Of a DNA stretch of 64,000 nt, positions 8,183-16,946 are shown piece by piece. Origin of the DNA: an uncultured Planctomycetota bacterium (GTDB lineage: Bacteria; Planctomycetota; UBA1135; GCA-002686595); the NCBI GenBank assembly GCA_903928115.1, contig CAIYPP010000020.1, positions 1 to 64,000 on the forward strand. The letters are read 5' to 3'. The stretch's first letter is position 1; each line of letters opens with the position of its first letter. The notes beneath the pieces were generated by a model that saw only the letters and a list, made by a program, of their open reading frames with translations, was not told the origin of the DNA and made no database searches. A program made the position numbers and the translations under genes.

Positions 8183-8201
8183 GTGTCGCAAAATGCGACA
8201 C
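8183..8201. promoter_or_regulatory. Palindrome GTGTCGC-AAAAT-GCGACAC upstream of fliO
   Basis: This is a perfect 7+7 inverted repeat around an A/T-rich 5-base centre, in the region between the divergent HDOD-GGDEF gene and the fliO operon. The half-site CGACACA at 8196-8202 recurs at 8222-8228, closer to fliO. It is a candidate operator for the export-apparatus operon, the divergent gene, or both. Confidence 0.45.
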
Positions 8202-8270
8202 AAGCTCCCGCATGGAAAGTTCGACACAGGGGAGCCGGAAGGAAGTGCGCACCTCCTCCGGCAGCACCCG

Positions 8271-8729
8271 ATGACGACCCCGAACCTCCTCCTCCTCGCC
8301 GAAACCCCGCTCGGCGGAGCCCAAGGCCCCGACCTCACCCGCTACCTCGTGGTGTGCGGTGGCCTGCTCCTCCTCGTGGGTGTGCTCGGCTTCGCGTTTC
8401 GCAAGCTCGTCTCGCGCACCCTCGCCGCTCGCGCGGCGCAGCGCCAGATGCAGGTCATGGACATGCTGCCGCTCGGCGGCAAGCACAAGCTGTGCGTCGT
8501 CCGCTGCTACGACCGCACGTTCCTGATCGGAGTGGGTGAGAAGGAGCTCTCGAACATCGCGGAGCTCGACCCCGTCATCGCGCCGGCGCGCGAGACGCCT
8601 CCGGGCAAGGTCGAGCTGCACTCGTTCTCCAAGGTCCTCGAGCGGCTGCGCGGCACACCTGCGACGCAGCCTGAGACCGTCCCCACCGCGCCGAAGGGCG
8701 TTCTGTCCCGGGAGGGACTGCTCGGATGA
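8271..8729 (+). CDS. fliO: Flagellar biosynthesis protein FliO, 152 aa
   Basis: FliO helps assemble the FliPQR export gate. The protein starts with a short hydrophilic stretch, one transmembrane helix (about residues 24-42; YLVVCGGLLLLVGVLGFAF), and then the FliO domain with MDMLPLGGKHKLCVVRC and RTFLIGVGEKELSNIAEL. The ATG at 8271 is chosen because upstream in-frame codons lie in the regulatory region and would add an odd Arg/Lys leader. The stop codon overlaps the fliP start (ATGA at 8726-8729). It opens the long plus-strand export-apparatus operon. Confidence 0.88.
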   Translation: MTTPNLLLLAETPLGGAQGPDLTRYLVVCGGLLLLVGVLGFAFRKLVSRTLAARAAQRQMQVMDMLPLGGKHKLCVVRCYDRTFLIGVGEKELSNIAELDPVIAPARETPPGKVELHSFSKVLERLRGTPATQPETVPTAPKGVLSREGLLG

Positions 8730-9559
8730 ATCAACGCACACCTGCCTTGGTGCGCTGGCTACTCGGCGTGATCGTACTCGCGCTGCTCGCGGGCGCGGTC
8801 CGCGCGCAGGGCGTCGATGCGGAGGTCTTCGGACCCGTGAGCGCCGCCGTCGAGGCGGGGTTCGACGTTCAGAAGGACCTCACCGGCGGCATGGTCGGCC
8901 AAGGACAGCCGCTCACCGAGGGCCGACTCTCGACCGCGGTCGAGATCGCGGTCCTCCTCACGGTGCTCTCGCTGCTCCCCGCGATCCTGATCACCGTCAC
9001 GAGCTTCACCCGCATCGTGATCGTGATGAGCTTCGTGCGCCGCGCGCTCTCGACGAACGAGCTCCCGCCGAACCCCGTCATCATCGGCCTCAGCCTGTTC
9101 CTCACCACGTTCGTGATGGCGCCTGTCGCCGAGCGCGTCTACGAAAAGGCGTGGGTTCCCTACCGCGCGGGCCAGATGGCGATCGACGCCGCGGGCCAAA
9201 ACGCGTGGGGCGAGCTGCGCACGTTCCTCATCGCGAACACGCGCGAGAGCGAGCTGGAGCTCTTCGCCGACCTCGCGAAGCTCGAGCCCGACGCGCGCGC
9301 GCAGGAGGCGCTCCCGCTGCGCGTCGTGGTGCCCGCATTCATCACGAGCGAGCTCAAGACCTCGTTCCAGATGGGCTTCCTGCTCTTCCTGCCCTTCCTC
9401 GTGATCGACCTCGTCATCGCCAGCGTGCTGCTCTCGATGGGCATGTTCATGTTGCCGCCGGTGATGGTCTCCACGCCGTTCAAGATCCTGCTCTTCGTCC
9501 TCGTCGACGGCTGGCACCTCCTGTGCGAGTCGCTCGTCACCTCCTTCGTGACCACCTGA
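8726..9559 (+). CDS. fliP: Flagellar type III export gate protein FliP, 277 aa
   Basis: FliP forms the core of the export gate in the inner membrane together with FliQ and FliR. The protein has a signal-peptide-like N-terminus (VRWLLGVIVLALLAGAVRA), as in enteric FliP. The family motifs follow: LLPAILITVTSFTRIVIVMSF, a LSLFLTTFVMAP helix, and a C-terminal half with SELKTSFQMGFLLFLPFLVID and MFMLPPVMVSTPFKILLF. Length and order are normal. The start overlaps the fliO stop. Confidence 0.96.
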   Translation: MNQRTPALVRWLLGVIVLALLAGAVRAQGVDAEVFGPVSAAVEAGFDVQKDLTGGMVGQGQPLTEGRLSTAVEIAVLLTVLSLLPAILITVTSFTRIVIVMSFVRRALSTNELPPNPVIIGLSLFLTTFVMAPVAERVYEKAWVPYRAGQMAIDAAGQNAWGELRTFLIANTRESELELFADLAKLEPDARAQEALPLRVVVPAFITSELKTSFQMGFLLFLPFLVIDLVIASVLLSMGMFMLPPVMVSTPFKILLFVLVDGWHLLCESLVTSFVTT

Positions 9560-9563
9560 AGCC

Positions 9564-9842
9564 ATGAACGAACTCGACCTGCGCGTCGCGGAGCTCGCGC
9601 GCGAGATGCTCGTGACGGTGGTGATGCTCGCGGGGCCGATCCTGCTCGTCGGCCTCGTGGTCGGCGTCGCCATCAGCGTGTTCCAGGCACTGACCTCGGT
9701 GCAGGAACAGACGCTGTCCTTGATCCCCAAGATGCTCGCGGTCATGGGCGTGGCGCTGCTGCTCCTCGTTCCGGCGCTCGGGCTCTTGCGCGACTACACG
9801 CTGCGCATCTTCGAGCAGCTCCACTCCTTCGGACTCTCCTGA
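9564..9842 (+). CDS. fliQ: Flagellar export gate protein FliQ, 92 aa
   Basis: This is a small protein with two membrane helices (about residues 15-40 and 52-76), the export-gate component that packs around FliP. The family motif VGVAISVFQALTSVQEQTLSLIPK (split by a helix end) is clearly present. Length is exactly in the family range. It starts four bases after fliP and ends ten bases before fliR, so it is co-transcribed with them. Confidence 0.95.
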   Translation: MNELDLRVAELAREMLVTVVMLAGPILLVGLVVGVAISVFQALTSVQEQTLSLIPKMLAVMGVALLLLVPALGLLRDYTLRIFEQLHSFGLS

Positions 9843-9852
9843 GCGCGGAACG

Positions 9853-10620
9853 ATGCTCGTCGACGGGACCCTCGCTGCCTTCGGGCTCTTCCTCGTGCGC
9901 ACGAGCGCGTTCGTGCTGGGAACGCCGTTCTTCGGCTCCCAGTCGACGTTCGGCGGCGTGAAGATCGGTCTCATCGCGAGCCTCGCTCTCGTGCTGTTCT
10001 CCGTTCACGGCGTCCCGCTTCCGTTCGCGGAGGCGCCGCTCGAGTTCGGCGTGCTCGCGATGCGCGAGATCCTCGTCGGGTTGGCGCTCGCGTTCGTGCT
10101 GCAAGCCGTGATGCTCGCGGTGCGCGTCGGCGGCGAGCTCATCGGCAGCGAGATGGCGTTCAACATGGCGAGCGTCGTCGATCCGGCCTCGGGCATGAAC
10201 ACGCCGCTGGTCACGCAGTTCTACGAGGCGCTCTTCCTGCTCGGACTGCTGGCCGTCGACGGCCATCACCTGCTGCTGCGTGCGCTCGCCGGCTCGTTCG
10301 AGCGCGTGCCCGTCGGCGTCGCATCGCTCCCCGAGGGCTTCGGCTCGCTCGCGCTGCGCCTCGTCGGCGACATGATCGCGGCAGGCATCACCTTCGTCGG
10401 CCCGATCCTGCTGCTCTTGCTCGTGTCGTCGATCATGATCGGTCTGATCGCGCGCGCAGTGCCGCACGTCAACGTGCTCGAGATGGGCTTCACGCTGCGC
10501 ATCATGGTCGGCCTCGGCGCCATGCTGCTCTTCGCGCCGCTGGTCGCGCCGGGACTGCAGCACCTCTACGGCCTGCTCGGTGACGGGCTCGACGCGGCGC
10601 TCGCCGCGCTGGAGGGCTGA
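9853..10620 (+). CDS. fliR: Flagellar export gate protein FliR, 255 aa
   Basis: This is a multi-pass inner-membrane protein of the flagellar export gate. It shows the FliR pattern of hydrophobic helices and the conserved segments REILVGLALAFVLQAVMLAV, GGELIGSEMAFNMASVVDP and NTPLVTQFYEALFLLGLL. Length is normal. It lies between fliQ and flhB, the order found in many bacteria, and is followed three bases later by flhB. Confidence 0.95.
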   Translation: MLVDGTLAAFGLFLVRTSAFVLGTPFFGSQSTFGGVKIGLIASLALVLFSVHGVPLPFAEAPLEFGVLAMREILVGLALAFVLQAVMLAVRVGGELIGSEMAFNMASVVDPASGMNTPLVTQFYEALFLLGLLAVDGHHLLLRALAGSFERVPVGVASLPEGFGSLALRLVGDMIAAGITFVGPILLLLLVSSIMIGLIARAVPHVNVLEMGFTLRIMVGLGAMLLFAPLVAPGLQHLYGLLGDGLDAALAALEG

Positions 10621-10623
10621 GCC

Positions 10624-11742
10624 ATGGGGCTCTTCGACGACACCGACGACGATCAGAAGACAGAAGACGCGACCCCCCGGCGCCGCGAAGAAGCGCGCGA
10701 GAAGGGGCAGGTTCCGCTCTCGACCGAGCTCGTCGCCGCGCTGGCGCTGCTCGGCTGGCTCATGACGCTCGCCTTCGCGGGCGGTGCGCTCATCCGCGAG
10801 CTCGGCGGCCTCGTGGTCACTTTCGTCGAGAGCGTCGGCCGCATGGCGACCGAGGACCTCACGCCGGAGTCGGTGGCGGGGCTCTTCGGCGCGGTGCTTT
10901 CCCGCATCGGCTGGGCGACGCTCGGGCTCGTCGCGCCGATGTTCTTCCTCACACTGCTCGCGGCCTACGGTCAGATCGGGCTCGGGGTTGCAACGAAGGC
11001 GATGGAGCTGAAGCCCGAGAAGCTGAACCCCATCTCAGGCCTCTCCAAGTTCTTCAGCATGCGCAGCGTGACGCGCACGGCGATGAGCTTCGCGAAGCTC
11101 GTCGCGATCATGGTCACGGTTTCGCTCGTCGCGTGGTCGCAGGTCGAGAAGGTCGCGGCCGCTCAGTCGCTCGAGCTCGGACCGGCGCTCGCCGCGATCG
11201 GCGAGGTCGCGTTGCGCTGCACCGCCGCGGGCCTCGCCGCGATCCTCGCGCTCGGCATCCTCGACGTCTTCCTGCAGCGCCGCCAGCACGAGAAGGAGCT
11301 GCGCATGACGAAGCAGGAAGTGAAGGAGGAGCTGCGCTCGGCCGAAGGCGATCCGCAGGTCAAGGCGCGCATTCGCCGCGTTCAGCGCGAAATGGCGGCG
11401 CGGCGCATGATGTCGGACGTGCCGAAGGCGACGGTGGTGATCACCAACCCGACGCACTACGCCGTCGCTTTGTCGTACGACCGCGACGCGGCGCCGGAGA
11501 AGCGCGGCGCGCCCAAGGTGGTCGCGAAGGGTGTCGATCAGGTCGCGCAGCGCATCAAGGAAGTCGCGCGCGAAGCGGGTGTGACGATCTACGAGGACGT
11601 GCCGCTGGCGCGCGCGCTGCACGCGCGCTGCGAGATCGGCGACGAGGTGCCGCTCGAGCTCTATCAGGCGGTCGCTGAGGTCCTCGCCTACGTCTATGGA
11701 TTCAAGGGCGGTCGCCCGGTTGCGACCGCGGGAGCTAGGTGA
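10624..11742 (+). CDS. flhB: Flagellar export switch protein FlhB, 372 aa
   Basis: FlhB controls the switch from rod/hook export to filament export. An N-terminal acidic and basic leader (DATPRRREEAREKGQVPLS) is typical. Four membrane helices follow, then a charged linker (QEVKEELRSAEGDPQVKARI) and the cytoplasmic domain. The self-cleavage motif NPTH lies at residues 275-278 and is intact, so normal autocleavage is expected. The stop codon overlaps the flhA start (TGATG). Confidence 0.97.
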   Translation: MGLFDDTDDDQKTEDATPRRREEAREKGQVPLSTELVAALALLGWLMTLAFAGGALIRELGGLVVTFVESVGRMATEDLTPESVAGLFGAVLSRIGWATLGLVAPMFFLTLLAAYGQIGLGVATKAMELKPEKLNPISGLSKFFSMRSVTRTAMSFAKLVAIMVTVSLVAWSQVEKVAAAQSLELGPALAAIGEVALRCTAAGLAAILALGILDVFLQRRQHEKELRMTKQEVKEELRSAEGDPQVKARIRRVQREMAARRMMSDVPKATVVITNPTHYAVALSYDRDAAPEKRGAPKVVAKGVDQVAQRIKEVAREAGVTIYEDVPLARALHARCEIGDEVPLELYQAVAEVLAYVYGFKGGRPVATAGAR

Positions 11743-13844
11743 TGGCCTCGACTTCGATCGAACAAGCGCGCGGCACGGCCGCATTCCTCAAGCGCTACGC
11801 CGACTGGATCATCGGCATGGGCGTGCTCGGCGTGATCGTCACGCTCGTCTCGCCGATTCCGCCGGCGCTGCTCGACATCCTGCTCGCCGTCAACATCACC
11901 ACGTCGGTGCTGTTGCTCCTCCTGACGATGAACACGCGCTCGGCCGCGGACCTCTCGGTCTTCCCGACGTTCCTGCTCTTCGCCACGCTCTTCCGACTCG
12001 GCCTCAACGTCGCGAGCACGCGCCTGATCCTCTCGGGTGGGGATGCGGGCTCGATCATCAAGGCCTTCGGCGACTACGTCTGCGGTGACAACCTGACGGT
12101 CGGGATCATCGTGTTCCTGATCCTCGTGATCATTCAGTTCGTCGTGATCACCAAGGGCTCCGGTCGCATCAGCGAGGTGAGCGCGCGCTTCGTGCTCGAC
12201 GCGATGCCCGGCAAGCAGATGGCGATCGACGCGGACTTGAACAGCGGCTTGATCGACGCGGATACCGCGCGCAAGCGCCGCGAGAAGGTGGCGACCGAAG
12301 CCGAGTTCTACGGTGCCATGGACGGTGCCTCGAAGTTCGTGCGCGGCGACGCGATCGCGGGCCTGATCATCACGGCACTCAACTTGGTCGGAGGCATCAC
12401 GCTCGGTGCGCTCGGCGGCATGGACATCGCCGACGCGGGCGAGCGCTACTCGATGCTCACGATCGGCGACGGCCTCGTGAGCCAGATCCCCGCGCTGCTC
12501 ATCTCGACGGCCTCGGGCGTGCTCGTCACGAAAGCCTCGGACGACTCGAGCCTCGGCACGCAGATGCTCGGCCAGAGCTTCGGTCGTCCGCGCGCGACGC
12601 TGATCGCTGCGGGCATGATCTTCGCGATCGGCCTGTTGCCCGGCATGCCCAAGCTGCCGTTCTTCATCCTCGCGTCGGTGCTCCTGATCCTCTGGCGCGC
12701 GACGCGCGATCAGCAAGCTAGCGACGAGAAGGCCGCAGAAGCGGCGAGTGCTGCGGCGAGCGCTGCGCCTGCGGTCCCGGCCGCGGAGAAGGAGAACGAG
12801 GCCGCGCTCGAGCTCCTGAAGGTCGACCGTGTCGCGCTCGAGATCGGCTACCGCCTGATCCCGCTGGTTCAGGATCCGCGCGGACAGGGCATCCTCGATC
12901 ACATTTCGCAGTTGCGCCGTCGCTTCGCGTCGCGCGAGGGGGTCGTGCTCCCGCCGGTGCGCATCAAAGACAACATCAAGATCGCTCCCAACGCCTACCG
13001 CATCTTGGTTGGCGGACAGGAAGTGGCGCGCGGCGAAATCGAGCCGGGCCAGCACATGGCAATGGACTCCGGCGCTGTCGCGGGCAAGATCGCGGGAACT
13101 CCCACGAAGGACCCCGCCTTCGGCCTGCCGGCTCTGTGGATCGCCGACGCCGCGAAGGACGAAGCCGAGCTGCTCGGCTACACCGTGGTCGATCCCGTCA
13201 GCGTGCTCGTCACGCACCTCTCCGAGGTGCTCCGCACGTCACTCGGCGACATCCTCACGCGCGACGACGTGAAGGAGCTCGTCGAGAACGCGAAGAAGGT
13301 CACGCCGGCGGTGGTCGAGGAGCTCGTCCCCGCGAAGATCGGCTATGGCGAGGTCCAGGCCGTCCTGCGCAACCTCCTGCGCGAGTCGGTCTCGGTGCGC
13401 AATGTGCCGCTGATCCTTGAGGTCATCGCGGATCACGTCTCGCGCACGAAGGATCCGGACACGCTTGCCGAGCTCGCGCGCCAGCGTCTCGGCCGCGCGC
13501 TCTGCGAGGCCCACGCCGATCGCGCGGGCACGCTGCACGCCGTGACGCTCGATCCGCGCATCGAGTCGCGGCTCGCCGCGGCGGTTGGCACCGGCTCGGC
13601 GGATCCCGAATCGCCGGGAGTGAACCCTGCGTACCTGCAGCGCCTCGTCGAGAAGATCGGCGAGCAGATCGCCGGCGCGACACGCGGCGGGTCGGACGTC
13701 GTGTTGCTCGCGCGCTCGAACGTGCGCCGCTTCCTCGGCGAGCTCGTGCGCGCGTCGCTGCCCAAGGTCTCGGTCCTGAGCTACCAAGAAGTCGTCCCTG
13801 CCCGCAGCGTGCAGACCGTCGCGGTCGTGCGCCTCGAGGAATGA
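11742..13844 (+). CDS. flhA: Flagellar export gate protein FlhA, 700 aa
   Basis: FlhA is the large export-gate subunit that uses proton flow and docks chaperone-substrate complexes. About eight N-terminal membrane helices include the signature around LFRLGLNVASTRLIL and the FHIPEP region (GSGRISEVSARFVLDAMPGKQMAIDADLNSG in two stretches). A linker rich in Ala/Glu and the cytoplasmic domain (from about residue 350) follow. The ATG at 11742 overlaps the flhB stop by one base; a GTG one codon upstream is also possible. The length of 700 residues is normal. Confidence 0.97.
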   Translation: MASTSIEQARGTAAFLKRYADWIIGMGVLGVIVTLVSPIPPALLDILLAVNITTSVLLLLLTMNTRSAADLSVFPTFLLFATLFRLGLNVASTRLILSGGDAGSIIKAFGDYVCGDNLTVGIIVFLILVIIQFVVITKGSGRISEVSARFVLDAMPGKQMAIDADLNSGLIDADTARKRREKVATEAEFYGAMDGASKFVRGDAIAGLIITALNLVGGITLGALGGMDIADAGERYSMLTIGDGLVSQIPALLISTASGVLVTKASDDSSLGTQMLGQSFGRPRATLIAAGMIFAIGLLPGMPKLPFFILASVLLILWRATRDQQASDEKAAEAASAAASAAPAVPAAEKENEAALELLKVDRVALEIGYRLIPLVQDPRGQGILDHISQLRRRFASREGVVLPPVRIKDNIKIAPNAYRILVGGQEVARGEIEPGQHMAMDSGAVAGKIAGTPTKDPAFGLPALWIADAAKDEAELLGYTVVDPVSVLVTHLSEVLRTSLGDILTRDDVKELVENAKKVTPAVVEELVPAKIGYGEVQAVLRNLLRESVSVRNVPLILEVIADHVSRTKDPDTLAELARQRLGRALCEAHADRAGTLHAVTLDPRIESRLAAAVGTGSADPESPGVNPAYLQRLVEKIGEQIAGATRGGSDVVLLARSNVRRFLGELVRASLPKVSVLSYQEVVPARSVQTVAVVRLEE

Positions 13845-13847
13845 GCC

Positions 13848-14840
13848 ATGCAGATCCACCGAGTTCGCGGCCGTGACCTGAAAGATGCGCTGGAGCGCGC
13901 GCAGCGCCAGTACGGCGCCGACGCGCTCGTGCTCTCGCGCGAGACGATGCCCGACGGCGGCGTGACCGTCGCCGTGGCGGACCCGACGCGCGCCCTCACG
14001 GCGGCGCGGCTCGCTCCGCAGTCCGCGGCTGCATCCGCGACGCGCGAGCGCGGCCTCGAAGACGTCGAGCGTGTGCTGCGGCGCAGCGGCACGTCGGACG
14101 GGCTCGTCGCGCGCACCCTCGAGCAGGTCGCGTCGAGCGGCGCGCGCGGTCCGTTCGCCCTCGATGCTGCCGCAGAGGCTCTCGGTCGCTGCGTCGAGAT
14201 CGCTCCGAGCCCGCGCATCCAGCGCCGCGGCGCCGGCGTTGTGGTTCAGCCCAGTGTGATCGCGTTCGTCGGTCCGACTGGGGTCGGCAAGACCACCACG
14301 CTCGCGAAGCTCGCGTCGCGCCTGGTGCGCTCGGGCCGCCGCGTCGGGATCGTCTCGATGGACACGCACCGTCCGGGCGCCGTCGAACAGCTGCGCGCGC
14401 TCGCGGCCGCCATCGGCACCGACGTCGCCGTGGCCCGCGATGCGTCGGAGCTCGCGACAGCCGTGGCGAGCTTCGGCTCGCCCGAGTGCGTGCTGGTGGA
14501 CACGGCCGGTGTCTCGCCCCGCGACTCCGCGGCGCTCGCGCAGCTCGCCGACTCGCTCACGAGCGGCGGTGGCTCGCTGGAGACCTACCTCGTCCTTCAG
14601 GCGACTTCGAGTCGCGCTGCGATCGACGCCGCGCGCGAGGCTTTCGCTGCGACCAACCCCACGGCATGGGTGCTGACCAAGCTCGATGAGACGCGCGCTC
14701 CGGCCCCCGCGCTCGAGAGCGCCGCTGCCGCGGGCGCGCGGCTCGCCTTCCTGTGTGACGGCCAGGAGGTCTCCGCTCATTTCCACCGCGCCGAGCCCGC
14801 GCACGTTGCCGATCTGTTTCTGCGAGGACGAATCGCGTGA
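13848..14840 (+). CDS. flhF: Flagellar SRP-type GTPase FlhF, 330 aa
   Basis: FlhF sets flagellar number and position together with FlhG. The N-terminal B domain (QIHRVRGRDLKDALERAQRQ) and a short Ala-rich linker lead into the NG GTPase domain. The P-loop GPTGVGKTT is at residues 142-150, and MDTHRPGAVEQL, a DTAG motif (G3) and TKLDE (G4) follow. It is somewhat shorter than many FlhF proteins because the linker is short. It sits between flhA and flhG, and its last codons overlap the next start (GTGA). Confidence 0.94.
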   Translation: MQIHRVRGRDLKDALERAQRQYGADALVLSRETMPDGGVTVAVADPTRALTAARLAPQSAAASATRERGLEDVERVLRRSGTSDGLVARTLEQVASSGARGPFALDAAAEALGRCVEIAPSPRIQRRGAGVVVQPSVIAFVGPTGVGKTTTLAKLASRLVRSGRRVGIVSMDTHRPGAVEQLRALAAAIGTDVAVARDASELATAVASFGSPECVLVDTAGVSPRDSAALAQLADSLTSGGGSLETYLVLQATSSRAAIDAAREAFAATNPTAWVLTKLDETRAPAPALESAAAAGARLAFLCDGQEVSAHFHRAEPAHVADLFLRGRIA

Positions 14841-15685
14841 GCTCTCACGCGCACTTCCGCGCGCCGTTCGTGCTCGTGACCGGCGGCAAGGGCGGCGTCG
14901 GCAAGACGACCCTCGCCGCAAACCTCGCGGTCGCGCTGCGCGCCAAGGGACTGCGCACGCTCCTGTGCGATCTCGACCTCGCGCTCGCGGACCTGCACGT
15001 GCTCCTAGGCCTCGCGGAAGGTCGCACGATCGAGATGGCGCTCCGCGGTGAGTGCGAGCTCGCCGACTGCATTCAAGCGGGTCCCGGCGGCATCGACGTG
15101 CTCGTCGGCAGCAACGGGAGCGCTGCCATGGCGCGCCTCGACGACGCGACGCGTGCGCGCTTGCTCACGGAGCTTGCGCGTCTCTCCGAGCGCTACGACA
15201 TCGTCGTGGGGGACAGTGCCGCGGGCATCGGCCCCGAGGTGCTCGAGCTCGGAACTCGCGCCGACATGGTCCTCGTCGTCACCACGCCGGATCCGACGGC
15301 GGCGGCGGATGCCTACGGTCTCGTCAAGGCGCTCGTGGCGGAAGCCTCGGCTCGCGGGCTCGATCTGCCGACGCCGGAGCTCGTCTTGAATCAGGTTTCC
15401 GGAGCGCGCGAAGCGGAGCTCGCCACCGTGCGCCTCGCGGGCGTTTGCCAGCGGTTCCTGTCGCGCTCGCCGCGGCTGGCGGGCTGGATCCCGCGCTCCC
15501 CACGCGTCCTCGACGCCGCGAAACGCCGCGCGCCGTTCGTCCTCGCGAGCGGCAAGGAAGGCTCCGGCAGCGGCGAGCGCGAGTGCGTGGAGCGCCTCGC
15601 CCGGCGGGTGGTTCTTGCCTGTGGGAGGGAAATGGCTTCCACCGGCTCGGGGGCAAATCCGTCTCAAGACTGGAGGACGGCATGA
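14837..15685 (+). CDS. flhG: MinD/ParA-type flagellar number regulator FlhG (FleN), 282 aa
   Basis: FlhG is a MinD-like ATPase that activates the FlhF GTPase and limits flagellar number. The deviant Walker A motif GGKGGVGKTT is at residues 16-25. LLCDLDLALADLHVLLGL and a switch segment VVGDSAAGIG follow. The GTG start at 14837 overlaps the flhF stop. The C-terminal 40 residues are less conserved and carry no obvious MinD membrane-targeting helix, as in other FlhG. The stop overlaps the next start (ATGA). Confidence 0.92.
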   Translation: MSSHAHFRAPFVLVTGGKGGVGKTTLAANLAVALRAKGLRTLLCDLDLALADLHVLLGLAEGRTIEMALRGECELADCIQAGPGGIDVLVGSNGSAAMARLDDATRARLLTELARLSERYDIVVGDSAAGIGPEVLELGTRADMVLVVTTPDPTAAADAYGLVKALVAEASARGLDLPTPELVLNQVSGAREAELATVRLAGVCQRFLSRSPRLAGWIPRSPRVLDAAKRRAPFVLASGKEGSGSGERECVERLARRVVLACGREMASTGSGANPSQDWRTA

Positions 15686-15927
15686 CCGATAGGCCCATCA
15701 CGGCGCACCCTCTCGCCGCAGCGTGGCTCGCCCTCGGGCGCCGCCTTGCCGTTGCGGGTGGAGCGCTCGCCGCCCTGCTCTCGCTCTTCTTCGACACGCC
15801 GGTGTGGGTCGCCTCTCTGCGAGGCGCGCTCGCATGGCTCGCGATCACTGCCGTGGTGCGCCTGTGCGCCCACCTGCAGGTCGCGTCGGTGGGGAGCGAG
15901 GCCGAGCGGCGCGGACGCAAGGCATGA
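15682..15927 (+). CDS. Small membrane protein between flhG and fliA, 81 aa
   Basis: An ATG at 15682 overlaps the flhG stop (ATGA) and is preceded by a strong ribosome site (GGAGGA around 15672-15677). The 81-residue product has two hydrophobic segments (about residues 20-40, GRRLAVAGGALAALLSLFF, and 45-65, VASLRGALAWLAITAVVRL), so it is a small two-helix membrane protein with a charged tail. I do not recognise a family. Its fully coupled position between flhG and fliA strongly suggests a flagellar role. Confidence 0.75.
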   Translation: MTDRPITAHPLAAAWLALGRRLAVAGGALAALLSLFFDTPVWVASLRGALAWLAITAVVRLCAHLQVASVGSEAERRGRKA

Positions 15928-15958
15928 ACATGAAGCGCACGACTGAGGAGAGCCCGCG

Positions 15959-16693
15959 ATGAGCGACACCGCGACGAATCCGTACGCGGCGGTCGCGTTC
16001 GATCGTGACCGGCTGATCCTCGATCACGTGCCGCTGCTCAAGCACATCGCCGGCCGCATGGCGCTCGATCTGCCCGGTGGCATCGAGCGCGATGACCTGT
16101 ACGGCTGGGGAATGGTCGGACTCGTGAACGCCGCGGACTCGTTCGAGCCTGGACGCGGGCTGAAGTTCAGCACCTACGCCTACTCCAAGATCCGCGGCGC
16201 GATCCTCGACGAGCTGCGCCGCAGCGACTTCCTGCCCCGCGGCCGCCGCGAGCGCGTCCGCGAGCTCGACCGCGTCGTCGCGGAACTCGCACATCGCACG
16301 GGCGTCGCGCCCAGCCCCGAGGAGATTGCGCGCGAGCTCGGCGTCAGCCTGGAGGAAGTCGACGAGATCCTGCTGGCAGCGAAGTCCGCGGGCCACGCCT
16401 CGCTCGACGAAGACGTCTCCGAGTCGCTCTTCGCGCGCCTCAGCGATCCCGATAGCGAGGATCCGCAGGGCAGCGTCGAGTGGGAAGAGACCAAAGACCT
16501 GCTCGTGCGCGCCATCGCCGGCCTGAACGAGCAGGAGAAGACGGTCATCACCCTCTACTACGCCGAAGAGCTGCGCTTGCGCGAGATCGCGGACGTGCTC
16601 GGCGTCACCGAGTCCCGCGTCAGCCAGATCCACACGCGCGCGCTGTATCGCCTCAACCGCGAGCTTGCCCCGCGTCTCGGGCACGAGAGCTAG
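15959..16693 (+). CDS. fliA: Flagellar sigma factor FliA (sigma-28), 244 aa
   Basis: This sigma-28 family factor directs RNA polymerase to late flagellar genes. Region 2 is clear (HVPLLKHIAGRMALDLPGG, then DDLYGWGMVGLVNAADSF and the FSTYAYSKIRGAILDELR segment), followed by region 3 (SPEEIARELGVSLEEVDEIL) and region 4 (LNEQEKTVITLYYAEELRLREIA, then GVTESRVSQIHTRAL). Length fits FliA/WhiG. It belongs to the long export operon. Its candidate target is the GCCGATAA box before fliD, and a FlgM-like gene lies at 18521-19021. Confidence 0.96.
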   Translation: MSDTATNPYAAVAFDRDRLILDHVPLLKHIAGRMALDLPGGIERDDLYGWGMVGLVNAADSFEPGRGLKFSTYAYSKIRGAILDELRRSDFLPRGRRERVRELDRVVAELAHRTGVAPSPEEIARELGVSLEEVDEILLAAKSAGHASLDEDVSESLFARLSDPDSEDPQGSVEWEETKDLLVRAIAGLNEQEKTVITLYYAEELRLREIADVLGVTESRVSQIHTRALYRLNRELAPRLGHES

Positions 16694-16706
16694 CCGGAGC
16701 CATCCC

Positions 16707-16946
16707 ATGCATTCCATCGTGAAGAAGCAGTTCGTTCAGCTCGACGGGACCTTGTCGAGCGCGACGCCGCAGGCTGGGCCGACGCCGGCGAGCGCGCTGC
16801 CGCGTTCGTCCGCGAGCTCCGCTGTCGGTCGGCGCTGCGAGAAGTCCGCACGTCCGATCACGATCGACGGCGCGATCCGCGCCATCGAAGTCACTTGCTC
16901 GTGTGGCGAGACCACGACCATCGAACTCGAGTACCCCCATGCGTAA
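16707..16946 (+). CDS. Small Cys-containing protein after fliA, 79 aa
   Basis: A short gene starting 14 bases after fliA, with GGAG near 16694-16698 as ribosome site. The N-terminus begins MHSIVKKQFVQLDG, followed by a Ser/Pro/Ala-rich middle. The C-terminal 35 residues look structured and carry three Cys (RRCEK and CSCGE), which could be part of a small metal site or ribbon. No family is recognised. The next gene begins inside its last codons, so it is part of the fliA operon. Confidence 0.65.
   Translation: MHSIVKKQFVQLDGTLSSATPQAGPTPASALPRSSASSAVGRRCEKSARPITIDGAIRAIEVTCSCGETTTIELEYPHA

Noticed and set aside
8177-8189. Sigma-54-like GG...GC element before fliO
   Set aside because: The spacing between GG and GC is 8 rather than 10 bases, and the flanking bases do not fit.
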